Part shown: piece after piece, positions 33,982 through 45,138 of the stretch
How the letters are laid out: each line of letters begins with the position of its first letter
How positions within the stretch are numbered: the first letter of the stretch is position 1
Origin: Rhizomys pruinosus
Lineage: Eukaryota; Chordata; Mammalia; Rodentia; Spalacidae
NCBI GenBank assembly: GCA_009823505.1
Contig: VZQC01006589.1
Coordinates: 3,907,087 to 3,971,086, forward strand
Length of the DNA stretch: 64,000 nt
Direction: 5' to 3'
Notes under the pieces: model-generated
Told to the model about the DNA's origin: nothing
Seen by the model: only the letters and a program-made list of their open reading frames with translations
Databases searched by the model: none
Translations under genes and position numbers: made by a program

Positions 33982-34660
33982 ATGATCCTCTGTATACTGG
34001 CCCACATTGTCCCTCCAGTGTATGTATACAGTGTGGAAGAGGGTCGGGAGCAACTCAATCTAGATCAAGCACTATCCAGAAGCAAGAAGACGTCCCACAC
34101 AGTCCTCATCCCTCTCCTGGTAGGAGCCGGCATAGCAGGTCCAGCAGCCATTGGTACCTCAGCCATAGAAGTGGGAGACAAAAACAACCACAGGGAACTT
34201 AGTGCCCAAATAGACACAGACTTAGGTCACTTAGAAAATTCCCTCTCCAGGCTTGAAAATCAGGTAGACTCTCTCGCAGGTGTAGTTGTTACAAAACCGT
34301 GGGGGCCTAGATCTCATCTTCATGGCTCTAGGTAAAACCTGCTGCTACACAAATCACTCAAGGGTCATTAGGGAAAGCCTAGCATTAGTTAGAAACAACC
34401 TAAGGGAAGAAAAGAAAAAAAAAAGTCACCAGTCCGACAACTAGAATCAGTCTTACTTTCCTGGTCTCCCCAGCGCACCACCCTACTCATGGCCCTTGCT
34501 GGGCCACTGGTCCTCTTGCTTTTGGCCCCAACAATCAGGCCTTATCTGATCAACTGCCTAATTATATTAGGCAACAGGTTAATGGAGTAAAACTCATGGT
34601 CCTGAGGGGACAGTACAATCCCCTGTTCCGTAATAAGTCTATAATTTGACTCATTTCCAT
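33982..34660 (+). pseudogene. env transmembrane-subunit remnant
   Basis: The 117-codon frame at 33982-34335 contains a fusion-peptide-like LLVGAGIAGPAAIGTSA followed by ELSAQIDTDLGHLENS and NQVDSLAGVV, the heptad-repeat region of a gamma-type TM protein. The downstream CC-containing loop (near 34345) and a hydrophobic anchor (near 34490-34560) lie in other frames after a frameshift and stops. Not functional as read. Confidence 0.75.
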
Positions 34661-35047
34661 AGAACCAATAGGGAGTGTGGAACCTTTATTTACCAGTGCC
34701 CTAAAAGCCTACATTCCACCATCTCCTCAAAACCTTAATGACACCCATTACACCAGAAAAAATAGCTCCAGTTATCCCAACCCAAAACCCTGAACCAGCC
34801 CTCTCCAGTGCTAAGGATGTTCGCAAAGGTCCGTCAACTTCTAAACCATGCAGAGGCAGACTTAGGTCAGGACTGCTGACTGTGCTTAAATCCCAAATCC
34901 CCCAACTATGTAGGAATTGGGCTCGATCAGACCCTCACTCCTTCTAAGAATCAGACTGGATCCACCCCTCAGTCACCCTAGGGGATCTACAAGGTCAAGG
35001 GACCTGCATCATTTCATCTATGATCTTGAAGTGTCTCCCTATTTGAG

Positions 35048-35110
35048 GGCTATAAAGACTTTCTTTTTGGCATTAATTTGTGTCTGAGTGGTCTTCCCTG
35101 GTGGGCTTAC
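35048..35110 (+). repeat. 3' LTR remnant (R/U5 side)
   Basis: Counterpart of 29023-29095. The upstream U3 boundary and polypurine tract could not be fixed by eye. Confidence 0.65.
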
Positions 35111-36590
35111 CTCATTATACCCCCACCATGTCCTAAGAACTCCTAAGACTTCTTAAAACGGGACCACCAATTGGGACCAGCCTGATCCTATGGGACATAT
35201 TCTAGATTCAAACCTTAACCTTCCAAACTTCAAGAGCCCCAACAGCCTAAAATTTTCCTAACATAATTCAAAAGTCCAAAGTATCTTCTGAGATTCAACG
35301 TGAACTCTTAGTTGTAAGTCTCAGTACAATCAAAAAATAAGATCAATTAATACTTCTAATATATGAAGGCACAGAGTAAACACGACTATTTGAAAAGAAC
35401 AGATGACCACAAGGAAAGCAAAACTGAAACCCAGCAAGATAAACATATCCTGTAGCTCAAAGTCTGCAATCTGGGCACCTGGCAGCGTCGTTTACGTTCC
35501 AATTGGATTGGGAAGCGTTCGGCTTCGCTACAACACACATTCTCGCAAGGGTCAGCTCTACTCAGCAACTGCAGCTCCTCTCAGCAGACCCTCCTTCTTC
35601 CTGGCACCGCCAACATCCTGGGGTCTCCACTGTAAATCAGGCATCATCGTCACACTTCATTCACAGCTTTCTTGGGAGCTTCATACACAGGACACAAGGC
35701 TGCCATGCATTGCCTGGCCTCACCAGCTCTTCTCAGGAACTTTGCTCTTAGTTCTAGACTCTGTAACTCTCCCATGTGCAGGGTGCCAAGCTCCAGTGTC
35801 AGCATGGCTGTAGTAAGGTGCCCTTGATTATAGCCACAGCAGCTTGCACTTCTGCGTGGGCAAATTTAGCAAACATTTCTCAAGGTGGTTTTGGAGGGTG
35901 CTCCCGCAGTACTGCCTTCTCCTGAGATCTAAGATGGGTGGGGTCTAGCCCTCCAAGCACCTGTCCTTTATCTCCAGTACAAATGACCTGGTTTCTCTTT
36001 ATTGGTGCTAATCTCTATAATGACTATAGCTGCTTTATACACAGCTACCTTGTCTACAACTGTAAATGTACATACAATTCTAGCTTCACCAAACCATGTT
36101 TTTTATTGATTTGGGGGATCTTTCTTATAATAAACCTTAATCAAATTTAGATCACTTATACTGAGTGAAGTAACACAGACTTAGAAAAGCAAAGGACTTA
36201 TGTTTGCCCTAAACCCACATTTTTTTATATCTCCCTGCTCTGTCCTTTGCTCCCTATCACTGTTAAAACCAGAAAACAGTTAGAAGTGTAGCAAGTTACG
36301 ATATCTTGAAATTTCCTCCTCCACATGAATTAGTCCATTATTTATGAATCCAGTTTCATTCAAATATTTAGGGCACTTAAAGGACATAGTCATAGTCTTT
36401 GCCAAAATGTAACACAAATGAGCTCTAAACCAATTCCTTATTAAAGTCCTGTTCCCATCCAGAACCTCATGAAGCAATCTGCTATCCACATTTCTATCAG
36501 CACTCTGGTTCTTTGAACCCTCACCAGAATGCCCCCATTAGATTCTGGGTACAGTTTCCTGGGACTTCTCTAGCCTGTGGTTCCAAACTC
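35111..36590. repeat. Old rodent interspersed repeat, no gene
   Basis: The text around 35220-35900 (CCAAAGTATCTTCTGAG, CATCCTGGGGTCTCCACTG) resembles a common rodent repeat also represented near 42740-43260 and 57180-58470. ORFs at 35403 and 35503 overlap in different frames and look fortuitous. Confidence 0.45.
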
Positions 36591-36596
36591 CTTTCT

Positions 36597-36830
36597 TTTT
36601 ATTTTATTTTATTTTTATTTTTGTATTTGTATGTGTATGAATGTACTGTCTACATGTACGTTTGTGCACCCGTGTCATGAAATGCCATGGAGGTCAGAAG
36701 AGGGCGTCGGATTCCCCTGGAACTGGAGTTAAAGACAGTTCTCAGCCACCATGTGGGTGCTTGGAATCGAACCCGGGTCCTCTGCAAGAGCAGCCGGCAC
36801 TCTTAACCACTAGGCCATCTATCCAGCCCC
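36597..36830 (-). mobile_element. B2 SINE with TSD
   Basis: Flanked by CCAAACTCCTTTC. Subtype without the internal duplication. Confidence 0.95.
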
Positions 36831-36986
36831 CAAACTCCTTTCAGATCCCTCCTAGGAACCCATTTCAAAGGCCTACAAACAACATGGACAGGCCTCTCAT
36901 AGCAACAACCCCAATAGTTGGCACCCATCTTCTCTGCTAGTTTTCTCACCACTGGGAGAAAATAAATGATAAAAGCTACTTAAGGG

Positions 36987-37140
36987 AGGCAGGGCGTGGT
37001 GGTGCATGCCTTTAATCCCAGCAGGAGGATCTCTGTGAGTTCAAGGACAGCCTGGTCCACATAGTTCCAGCTCAGCTGGGGCTACAGGGAGACCCTGTTT
37101 CAAACAAAACAAAACAAAACAAAACAAAACAAAACAAAAC
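36987..37140 (+). mobile_element. B1 SINE with TSD and (CAAAA)n tail
   Basis: Flanked by AAAAGCTACTTAAGG at 36971-36985 and 37141-37155. An internal deletion of about 20 bases lies near 37020. Confidence 0.97.
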
Positions 37141-37450
37141 AAAAGCTACTTAAGGAAGAAGGGTTGATTTTGTCTCGTGGTTTCAGGCAGTTTCAGTCCA
37201 TCGTGGTATAGAAGGCATGACAGCAAGGGCTAACTAGTCCTTGTGGAAGGGAGCACAAGGCAGCTGGTCACACCATGGCAGGCAGTTAGTATAGATGGGA
37301 CCTGGAAGCTAGGATGCATTATAACTCTCAAAGGCCTGCCCACTTTACTTCCTAAAGGTTCCACAACCTCCAAAACAGCACCACCAACTACGGACCAGAT
37401 ATTCAAAACACAAACCTGTAGGGTACATCACAGATTCAAACCATAACAGA
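37141..37450 (+). repeat. Rodent interspersed repeat (same type as 8826-9172)
   Basis: Continues across the B1 insertion. Ends CAGATTCAAACCATAACA. Confidence 0.55.
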
Positions 37451-38028
37451 CAGATTAATGATTTGGTATAGGCAATTTGACAAGGTGCCACATTGTGGAT
37501 CCTGTTTCTGAAGCAAAAAGAAGAGCTACTGACTAAGAAGTACAAGATGGGAGACATACAGAGTAGAGAAGAAGAATGTACACTGGTGGGTGAAAGGCTT
37601 TTTCCTGATGCAAAACAGGCCAGAAAAAACCAGATTAACAAAGTATAAAAGGAGATTTATTAGGACACGCTCCCAGGTGGGTCCACCGGTCTCAGAGAGG
37701 GAGGCCAGGGGAGTCGTGTGCTTGGGATGGGGCTGAGGGTTTTTGTAGTTTATAGTTTCTGGGGAGAGGAAGATGAGGTAATGGTGGTGAGACAAAGCAT
37801 GTACTTGTAAGGGCAAAACTGGTTCAGTGGGAGGGGACAAAGTGGGTCTTTAATGTTCGTCATGAAGCTGGAATGTAACCATATATGGTCTTAGGCTGTG
37901 CTCTCCTCAGAAAGGGAAGTTGCATCAGTGGCCTGAGATGAGGTAGGCTTTTGACCAGAAGAGAAGGGTGGTGGGCGCCATCTTTAGATCTCCAAGCCCA
38001 GGCCCTGACTAACAGTGGGGAAGGAAGG
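37451..38028. repeat. LTR-like repeat, no gene
   Basis: Shows GGAGATTTATTAGG and other minus-strand LTR-like features. The family is not identified. Confidence 0.4.
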
Positions 38029-38308
38029 AAACTGAGTACAAGTTGGTAGGCCACCATGCATCCAGTTGAAGCTAGTGACCGTGAACTCATAAAAAATCAA
38101 ACTGAGTACAAGTTGGTAGGCCCCCATGCATCCAGTTGAAGCTAGTGACTGTGAACTCATAAAAGATCAAACTGAGTACAAATTGGAAGGCCACCATGCA
38201 TCCAGTTGAAGCTAGTGACCGTGAACTCATAAAAGATCAAACCGAGTACAAGTTGGTAGGCCGCCATGCATTCAGTTGAAGCTAGTGACCATGAACTCAT
38301 AAAAGATC
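38029..38308 (+). repeat. 70-bp tandem repeat, 4 copies
   Basis: Four 70-bp units, each starting AAAC(T/C)GAGTACAA and ending CATAAAA(A/G)ATC. About 1-5 substitutions separate the units. Confidence 0.97.
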
Positions 38309-39142
38309 AAACTTGCCCATCATGTGACTCTTTAGCAACAGGTGCAGAGCAGGGAGATAACTTATTGCTATTGTGCCCTGCAAGAAGCACCTCAGGAGCT
38401 GGCCAGACCTTACCCACTGCAGGATCAAAAGTATAAAGGCTCTCACTAATTTGAAACACTGCTCGAAGGAGGAAGCTCCAGGGAATCCTACCTATGGAAG
38501 GGTTTCCTCAAACAGTATCCCAGGTATCAGAGACTTCTGCAGCTGTGGGCCAAACAGTGCCTGGCTACTGCTGAGCTGGTGGCCACATTGCTATCAACTA
38601 TGTGATGCTGATTTGGGAAGCATGCAGAATCAGGGTTGTGAGGTCAGGTAGGCTTTCACCAAGGTTCAAAGGAAAACCTGGATTCTAGGCATTGTAAGAG
38701 TATTAGATTCCCTGGAGAGAAAAAGGCAATATGTGAAGCTTAAGCTGCAATAGAAACAGCAGGAAGTTAGAGATAATGTGCCATCTGGCAAGGGAAGTCA
38801 CAGACAGACTGAGAGAGAGAAAGACTGTAGACAAAGTGCAAGGGACAGGGTTGTCCAAATCCAGTGGAGTGCCACACAATAACATGTGCTTCAGGAGTGA
38901 CAGCCAAAGCACTGAGCAGTGGGGTCCACTACTGCTATGTCCCCCATTATGGGCAGAAGCTGTCTGGTTTACCACACAGGGTTTTGGTTTTCCTTTGGTC
39001 CAATCCTCCCCTCCCTGACCCAACTCTTTCATTTTGCTTATTGTGCTTCTGCCTTAGAAGCATATAACTTCCTTTATGTTTTACATGAGATTATAGCTAC
39101 AGGTTTGTCTTGAGTAACAGAAGAGACTGACTGACTTAGGAC
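38309..39142. other. No gene recognised
   Basis: Overlapping ORFs at 38703-39113 lie in opposite or shifted frames with no recognisable homology. Confidence 0.5.
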
Positions 39143-39309
39143 TTTTTAAATACTTTATTTTTTTATGTGTATGAGTGTTTTGCCTGCATGTATGTAAGTG
39201 CACTGATGCATCCAGTGTCTTACAGAGGCCAGAAGAGAATATTGGATCTCCTGGAACTAGAGTCATGGACAATTGTTAGTTGCTATGTGGGTGCTGGGAA
39301 TCGAACCCT
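39143..39309 (-). mobile_element. B2-like SINE, head lost
   Basis: Minus-strand B2 body that stops at GGAATCGAACCCTGA. Confidence 0.75.
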
Positions 39310-39678
39310 GAATTTGGACTTTTGAACAATGTTGGAACTGCTAAGACATGGGGGACTTTTGGACTGTACAGACTGTGCATCATGAGCCTTTGGAAACCAG
39401 GACTAGAATGCTACGTATTGTCCCACACAGGGTTATATTCTGAATACGTGATGCTCATTTGGTGGTATTATTTTAGTAGGTTATGAATATTTAGGATGTG
39501 GGGCCTAGTTAGTTGGGTGTAGGTCACCAGGGACATGTCTTGCAATATTGTACTTAATCCTGTCTCTTCTTTACTATTTCAAGGGCACCCTGAAGTAAAG
39601 ACCTCCCCAATGTGCTACCATAACCATGATGTTCTACTCAATTGAAGAGGATCCACCAATCAAGAATCCACCCCCCCA

Positions 39679-39935
39679 TGGGGCTGGAGAGATGGCTCAG
39701 AAGTTAAGAGCACTGACTGCTCTTGCAGAGGACCCAGATTTGAATCCCAGCACCCGCATGGCAGCTGAGAACTGTGTAAGGCCAGGCGTAGTGGCGCATG
39801 CCTTTAATACCAGTACTCAGGAGGCAGAGGCAGATGGATTTCTGTGAGTTCAAGGCCAGCCTGGTCTACATAGCAAGCTCAGGCCAGCTGGGACTAAAGG
39901 GAGACCCTGTCTCAAAAAGACCAAAAAAAAAATCC
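39679..39935 (+). mobile_element. B2-B1 composite SINE, copy 3
   Basis: B2 head (39679 to about 39779) is joined to a complete B1 at AACTGTGTA/AGGCCAGGCGTAG, the same B2 position as the other composites with small changes. AATCCAC occurs on both sides. Confidence 0.75.
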
Positions 39936-39949
39936 ACATACCCCCCCCT

Positions 39950-40096
39950 TTTTTAGACAGAGTCTCCCTGTAGCCCCAGCTCACTTGGAATTCACCATGT
40001 AAGTGAAGCTGGCCTTGATCTCACAGAAATCCATCTGCCATCTCCCTCTGCCTTCTGAGGGCTGGGATTAAAGGCTTGTGCTATCACACCCAGGTA
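39950..40096 (-). mobile_element. B1 SINE
   Basis: Minus-strand B1. Confidence 0.85.
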
Positions 40097-40189
40097 GGAC
40101 TCCTCTTTTGAGTTGTTTTCTGCTGTGTTTGGGTCACATATATGTAAAAGTACATAATACACATGATGTTTAAGAGAGCTTAATATGGG

Positions 40190-40413
40190 CTGGAGAGATG
40201 GCTCTGCATTTAAGGGCACTGGCTGCTCTTGCAGAGGACCTGGGTTCAATTCCCAGCACTCACATGGTAGCTAACAACCTTCCCTAACTCCAGTTCCAGG
40301 AGATCAAATGCCCTCTTATGAGCTCCATGGGCATTGTACAACATGGGTGTATTTATGTACATGCAGGCAATATGCTCATAAACAAAATAAAAAGAATAAA
40401 TAAAATTTAAAAA
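40190..40413 (+). mobile_element. B2 SINE
   Basis: Complete B2 without the internal duplication. Confidence 0.9.
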
Positions 40414-40423
40414 AGATAATTGA

Positions 40424-40532
40424 GCTGGGCATAGAGGTGCATGCCTTTAATCCCAGCCCTTGTGAGACAGAGGCAAGTGAATCTCTGTGAGTTCAGTGCC
40501 ATTTGGGGCTACAGAAAGACCCTGACTCAAAA
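40424..40532 (+). mobile_element. B1 SINE, internally deleted
   Basis: B1 head and tail. The middle is missing between TGAGTTCA and TTTGGGGCTACAG. Confidence 0.8.
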
Positions 40533-41037
40533 AGATGAGAGAGAGAGAGAGATTGAATGTTTGAATTAGAGATTTCTCTAAGCAAGATATTTTTGAGATT
40601 TTAGAGGGGGAAAGGATTTTCTCAAAGGATAGAAGGAGTTAGAGTGGAAGGGTTGACTGATCTAGGTAGTAGAGATGAAAGTGAATTATATACATGATCT
40701 GGAGGACCAGAGGAAAGAGATGGGTTTCCACAAGATAATTTCTCCATGTCAAATACTGTAAAGGCCACAAAACAGCATGAGGGAGCAAGGAGGCTTTTTC
40801 TCTGGCTCCCTATCTGTGAGATTGCTGAAACAGATGGAGAAGCAGGAGGCAGAGCCTGAAGGTATGGGCTGTCTGCTGCCTTTGAACCATATTTCCAGAA
40901 ACACATGTTTGCATCTATGGGAAGAAATAGGTGAGGTAGAGGGCAGGGCCAGCTACTGGAGATCATGTTATAACACAGCACAGTAGATTATAGAGAAGTT
41001 AGGGAGATCTCAGGCTTCAACACAAAAGCAAAGAACT

Positions 41038-41171
41038 TGCAGGGCATGGTGGCGCACACCTTTAATCCCAGCACTTGGGAGGCAGAAGCAGGAAGATCTC
41101 TGTGAATTCAAAACCAGACTGGTCTACAGAGTGAGTTCCAGGCCAGCTGGGGCTACAGAGAGACCTTGTCT

Positions 41172-41206
<35 letters not shown>
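41038..41206 (+). mobile_element. B1 SINE with TSD and (CA)n tail
   Basis: Flanked by ACAAAAGCAAAGAACT. The A-tail has become a (CA)n microsatellite at 41176-41206. Confidence 0.95.
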
Positions 41207-41210
<4 letters not shown>

Positions 41211-41731
41211 AAAAGCAAAGAACTCAAGATCCATAGTGTAGCAAGATAGTGATTTTAATCTCAGAAGGCCCTCTGTGGGGGGCAGATTTTGCTAAATTCC
41301 TTTGCTTTTAATCTCTAGTCAGGGATTCCAATATTTGATTCCTTGAAGAATAATATATAGTGAACTATGAAATCACCCATTTGTGTTGTTGGGAAATGAG
41401 CCCAGAGCCTTTTGCATGCTAGGTGAAATTGTCTACTATAAAATATAAAATCTGTGGTAGAATTGGGAGGGCTCCTGTTCCCAGTGCTTGACATCTAAAT
41501 TCTGCAATCAGCCCCAACAGTGACAACATAGCCAATTAGTAATGCTACTGCTTCCACTGAATAGAGGCTATTCTCTGTTCAACAGATATGGCTTGCCACA
41601 TGCTAGCTACTGTCTGTCCCCTTAAGGTCCCCTTCTGTTGTGCTCATCAGAATTGAGACAATGTCATGCTATTGTATTGCTTTTCCTAGGGAGATAAGAA
41701 CATGTATTTATTTACCCACATAACCAAGGAC

Positions 41732-41805
41732 AAGACCAAAGAAATGACCCACCCAAATCCACTTTGATAAGACCAAAGAAATGACCCACCTAAATCCAGC
41801 TTGGT
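41732..41805 (+). repeat. 37-bp tandem duplication
   Basis: Two 37-bp units starting AAGACCAAAGAAATGACCCA, differing at a few bases. Confidence 0.95.
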
Positions 41806-42118
41806 AAATTAATGAGTTTATTAGACTAATTTCCAGGGATATGGGTATCCAGAATTGTGGATGACTCCTAAAGAGTTGCATATTGAAAGGTACAATCCCA
41901 GATGGGTGATAACCTCCCAAAATGTGCATAGAATTCTCCTTTGTTAAGCATCAACCTCCTCTGTACCCGCCTATATTCCCTGGTGCCTCCTGAGGGCAAA
42001 TGCAGCTGGGCCACGATTACAAATAACTATAGTAGGGGTAAGAGGCAAGTAGTCAATGTGATCTCTGGTCAGAATCTGGTGACCCTCCTCCAACTTCTTA
42101 AAAATTATTTATCCTCAA

Positions 42119-42264
42119 CTAGGCTTGGTGGCACATGGCTTTAATCCCAGCACTCAGGAGGCAGAGGCAGGTGGATCTCTGGGAGGTCAGGCCAGCCTGT
42201 TTTACATAGTGAGTTCCAGGTCAGCTGGAACTACAAGGAGACCCTGTCTCAAAAAGACCAAAAA
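42119..42264 (+). mobile_element. B1 SINE
   Basis: Complete B1. Confidence 0.9.
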
Positions 42265-42274
42265 ATATATATTT

Positions 42275-42467
42275 ACCATTTATTTATGTGTATGTGTCTC
42301 TCTATGTATGTACACATACATGTGGTTCCCTGTGGAGGCCAGAAGAGGGTATTGGATCCCCTGGCACTGGAGTGGTTAAGAGCTTCCTGACATGGGTGCT
42401 GGGAACCAAACTCTGCTTCTCTGAAAAAGTAACAAACACTTAACTAATGAGCCATTTTTCCAGCACC
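42275..42467 (-). mobile_element. B2-like SINE, diverged
   Basis: Minus-strand B2 family copy, eroded head (CATTTTTCCAGCACC). Confidence 0.7.
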
Positions 42468-42931
42468 ACCACCCCTAGCTCTCCTAGGTGGAAATATTAA
42501 TAGGTTTAATTTGGTGAGAGTCTCATGCTGGTAATCACAGCTTCTGATTTTCAAGGCCACTGTGTCATCCTTGGAACTTTTCAACAATAACACAGGCCTC
42601 CGTACTGTGCTGATCTTCCATTAACAACTGATAAACAAAGAAACTGATAACAGAATAAGCCAAGATGTGTCAGTGTTACTGGTAAGAGAGTAAGGTCCAG
42701 GATGCTTGTAAGTACACTCATCTGGGTTTCCACGGCCTTATGAAGCCCCACCCCTCCAACTCTGAAGCCTATAGTACATATGACACCTCCACCCTAACCT
42801 TACTGCACTCTTGTACCTACCACTTTCCTCAGTGGATGTTCAGTGGTCCTGGCATCTCCAATATCCTGGGTTTCCATACAACCGAGGCTTCACCTTCACT
42901 GCCACATGCAGTGGCTTCCATCGGCCTTCTT
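42468..42931. repeat. Rodent interspersed repeat, no gene
   Basis: Same type of sequence as 35500-35700 (GGCATCTCCAATATCCTGGG). Confidence 0.45.
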
Positions 42932-43164
42932 TTTTTTTAAATCTTTTTTAAAATTTATTTTTGTATGTGTATGAATGTACTGTCTGCATGTAGGTCTGTG
43001 CACCCATGTCATACAATGCCGCAGAGGTCAGAAGAGGGTGTCGGATTCCCCTGGAACTGGAGTTAAAGACGGTTCTCAGCCACCATGTGGGTGCTCGGGA
43101 TCAAACCCGGGTCCTCAGCAAGAGCAGTTGGTGCTCTTAACTGCTAGGCCATCTCTCCAGCCCC
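42932..43164 (-). mobile_element. B2 SINE with TSD
   Basis: Flanked by CATCGGCCTTCTT and CATCAGCCTTCTT. Confidence 0.95.
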
Positions 43165-43944
43165 ATCAGCCTTCTTGCAGAGAATCCAGCCCTGCCACAT
43201 ACTGTTCAAAACCTTGGTGCCTGCCAAATCATTCGTGCCTGCCAAAGTAGTACCATCAGATGCTGATGTCAGGTTCTATTCCTGGCTTGAGATGTGGATC
43301 CTTGGATGGCAGTTGTAGCGTGCAATGGGCTCTGTGTGTGGACTGTAGAGGAAACACTTCCTTTATTTGGTTGGTTTTGGTCAGGGAACCAGGGAACCCC
43401 TTCAGCACCATTCCCATTTCAGGCTCTTCCTTTCAAATGAATTTGTATTTTTGCAAGTTGGAAATGTCAATGCCTGCTGTCTTGTCCCTAAGGATACCTT
43501 TCCTGCTGCCCCAAGAAAGAGACTGGAGTTTCTCTTTAATGTTGATAATCCAAGTACTTTGTTTGCATCTCCTTTATCTTCAAGGTTAGATCACATATAC
43601 CCCTTTCCTTACCAAAGTTCACAGATGTCTCTGCTTTCTCTGGAGAGCTGGTTAGCAGTAGCGATGCAACAGCCATGCCACAGCCTGACCTGTAGACTGT
43701 CTGGAATCTCTGCTGAAAAACCACGACCAGTATTTTGAATTCAGCTCCACTGAAGCTCTCGGGACACAGGCAGAATGAAGCCAAAATCTTTGCCAGAATG
43801 TCACATCAATTGTCTCCACCGCAGCTTCCAAGGACTCCTGTTCCCCTGGGACACCTCAGGAGCCAGGCCTCCTCTGCCTGCATTTCTCGAAGCACTTTTG
43901 TCTTCCAGGCTCCAGTCAGACTCGCCCATTAGGGTTACAGTATT
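43165..43944. repeat. Rodent interspersed repeat, no gene
   Basis: Continuation of the repeat split by the B2. ORFs of 109 and 123 codons overlap in different frames and are not recognisable proteins. Confidence 0.45.
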
Positions 43945-44640
43945 CTTTTTTTTTCCATCATTACTTTTTTATTGAGGTTTTGTGTATTTAATACAAGATA
44001 TCTTAATCAAATTTAGGCTCATTCCTCCTTCCTTCCTCCCCTACCTCGCAGAGCTCATGCATTCTGCCTATGTGTCTTTCATCTTTTTCTAAGTCTTTTT
44101 TGAGTTTTTGGGTGCAGAATTTTACTGTTTTAGGAAGAAGTTTACTGTTTCAGTCAGTTCCTTGATCCAGTCTTTTGTTGTTGTTGTTGAAGTTCCTTCC
44201 AATGTGTATCACTCCAAAATATACCTACATACATGGCACACAGATACCAAAGTTATGACATCTGAAAATAAACTATAGGTCAATTCTAAAATACGTTCAG
44301 GGATTCACATTTTAACAGTAGAGTTACATTCAGGTAAAGAAAAAAATATTACTTTACATTCCTACATTACATAGCAAGTTGATGGATAATATCAGGTGTT
44401 ATATTTACTAAAAAGAAAAGGGAATTATTCAGTCTGCCTTATAAAGAGAAATTTGGTTTTAGGGTCCACAAATGAGGGACATCATATGCCATTTGTTTTT
44501 CTGGGACTGAGTTACTTCACTTAGCATAATGGCTTCTAGTTCCATATATTTCCCTGCAAAGTTCATGTTGTCATCTTTCTTTACTGTTGCATAGAATTCC
44601 ATTGTATATATGTACCATATCTACCCCACTGGGAGAGTGG
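43945..44640 (-). mobile_element. L1 3' end, 5'-truncated
   Basis: Minus-strand L1: T-rich 3' tail, 3' UTR, then the end of ORF2 (GAATTCCATTGTATATATGTACC is the reverse of the conserved terminal block). Confidence 0.85.
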
Positions 44641-44770
44641 AGCCCACCTCCTGGCTCTCCAAGGATGGTTGCAAATGCCTGAATCATGTTTATTCACTTT
44701 GTAATAAAGTTTGCAGCCTGCTTTGCCTGAGATTTTTCCTGCTTTTCAATTCTCTAATTAGCCCAGAAAA

Positions 44771-44886
44771 CAAACATGATTAATACCCTTATATGGTAGC
44801 AAACATGATTAATACCCTTATATGGTAGCAAACATGTTTAATACCCTTATATGGTAGCAGACATGATTAATACCCTTATATGGTAG
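44771..44886 (+). repeat. 29-bp tandem repeat, 4 copies
   Basis: Units of CAAACATGATTAATACCC plus TTATATGGTAG; three single-base differences over four copies. Confidence 0.97.
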
Positions 44887-44936
44887 CAAGGTTTTTACTT
44901 CTACACATAGGCAAGTTATAATCTCTCAAAGACTGT

Positions 44937-45138
44937 CTTGGTGCTGGAGAGATGACTCAGCATTTAAAAGCACTGATTCCTCTTGCACCCCCATGGTGCT
45001 AACAACCATCCATTTCTCCAGTTCCAGGGGAATCTAAAACCCTCTTCTGTCCTCCATGGACATTGCATGACACAAGTACATTGACATATATGCAGGCAAT
45101 ACACTTCTACACACAAAAATAAAAATAATAAATGAAAT
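44937..45138 (+). mobile_element. B2 SINE
   Basis: B2 with part of the B-box region deleted, ending in an A-rich tail against the RPL22 pseudogene tail. Confidence 0.85.

Larger units (their letters stand above)
28980..35110 (+). mobile_element. Internally deleted gammaretrovirus-like ERV with leader VNTR
   Basis: An ERV inferred from matched ends and ordered retroviral relics. LTR R/U5-like ends sharing TATAAAGACTTTCTTTT and CTCATTATA occur at 29023-29095 and 35048-35110. Between them are a PBS-like site, a huge tandem array in the leader, a matrix (gag) relic, an RNase H relic, an integrase-core relic, and degraded surface and transmembrane env. Protease, most of gag and most of RT are absent. 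Frames are broken throughout, so it cannot encode virus. Class I (gamma-type) is supported by the matrix, RNase H and env motifs; the family name is not assigned. Confidence 0.8.

Noticed and set aside
33982..34335. An intact env TM open frame that might be domesticated
   Set aside because: It stops after 117 codons; the loop and membrane anchor lie in other frames, and upstream SU is broken.
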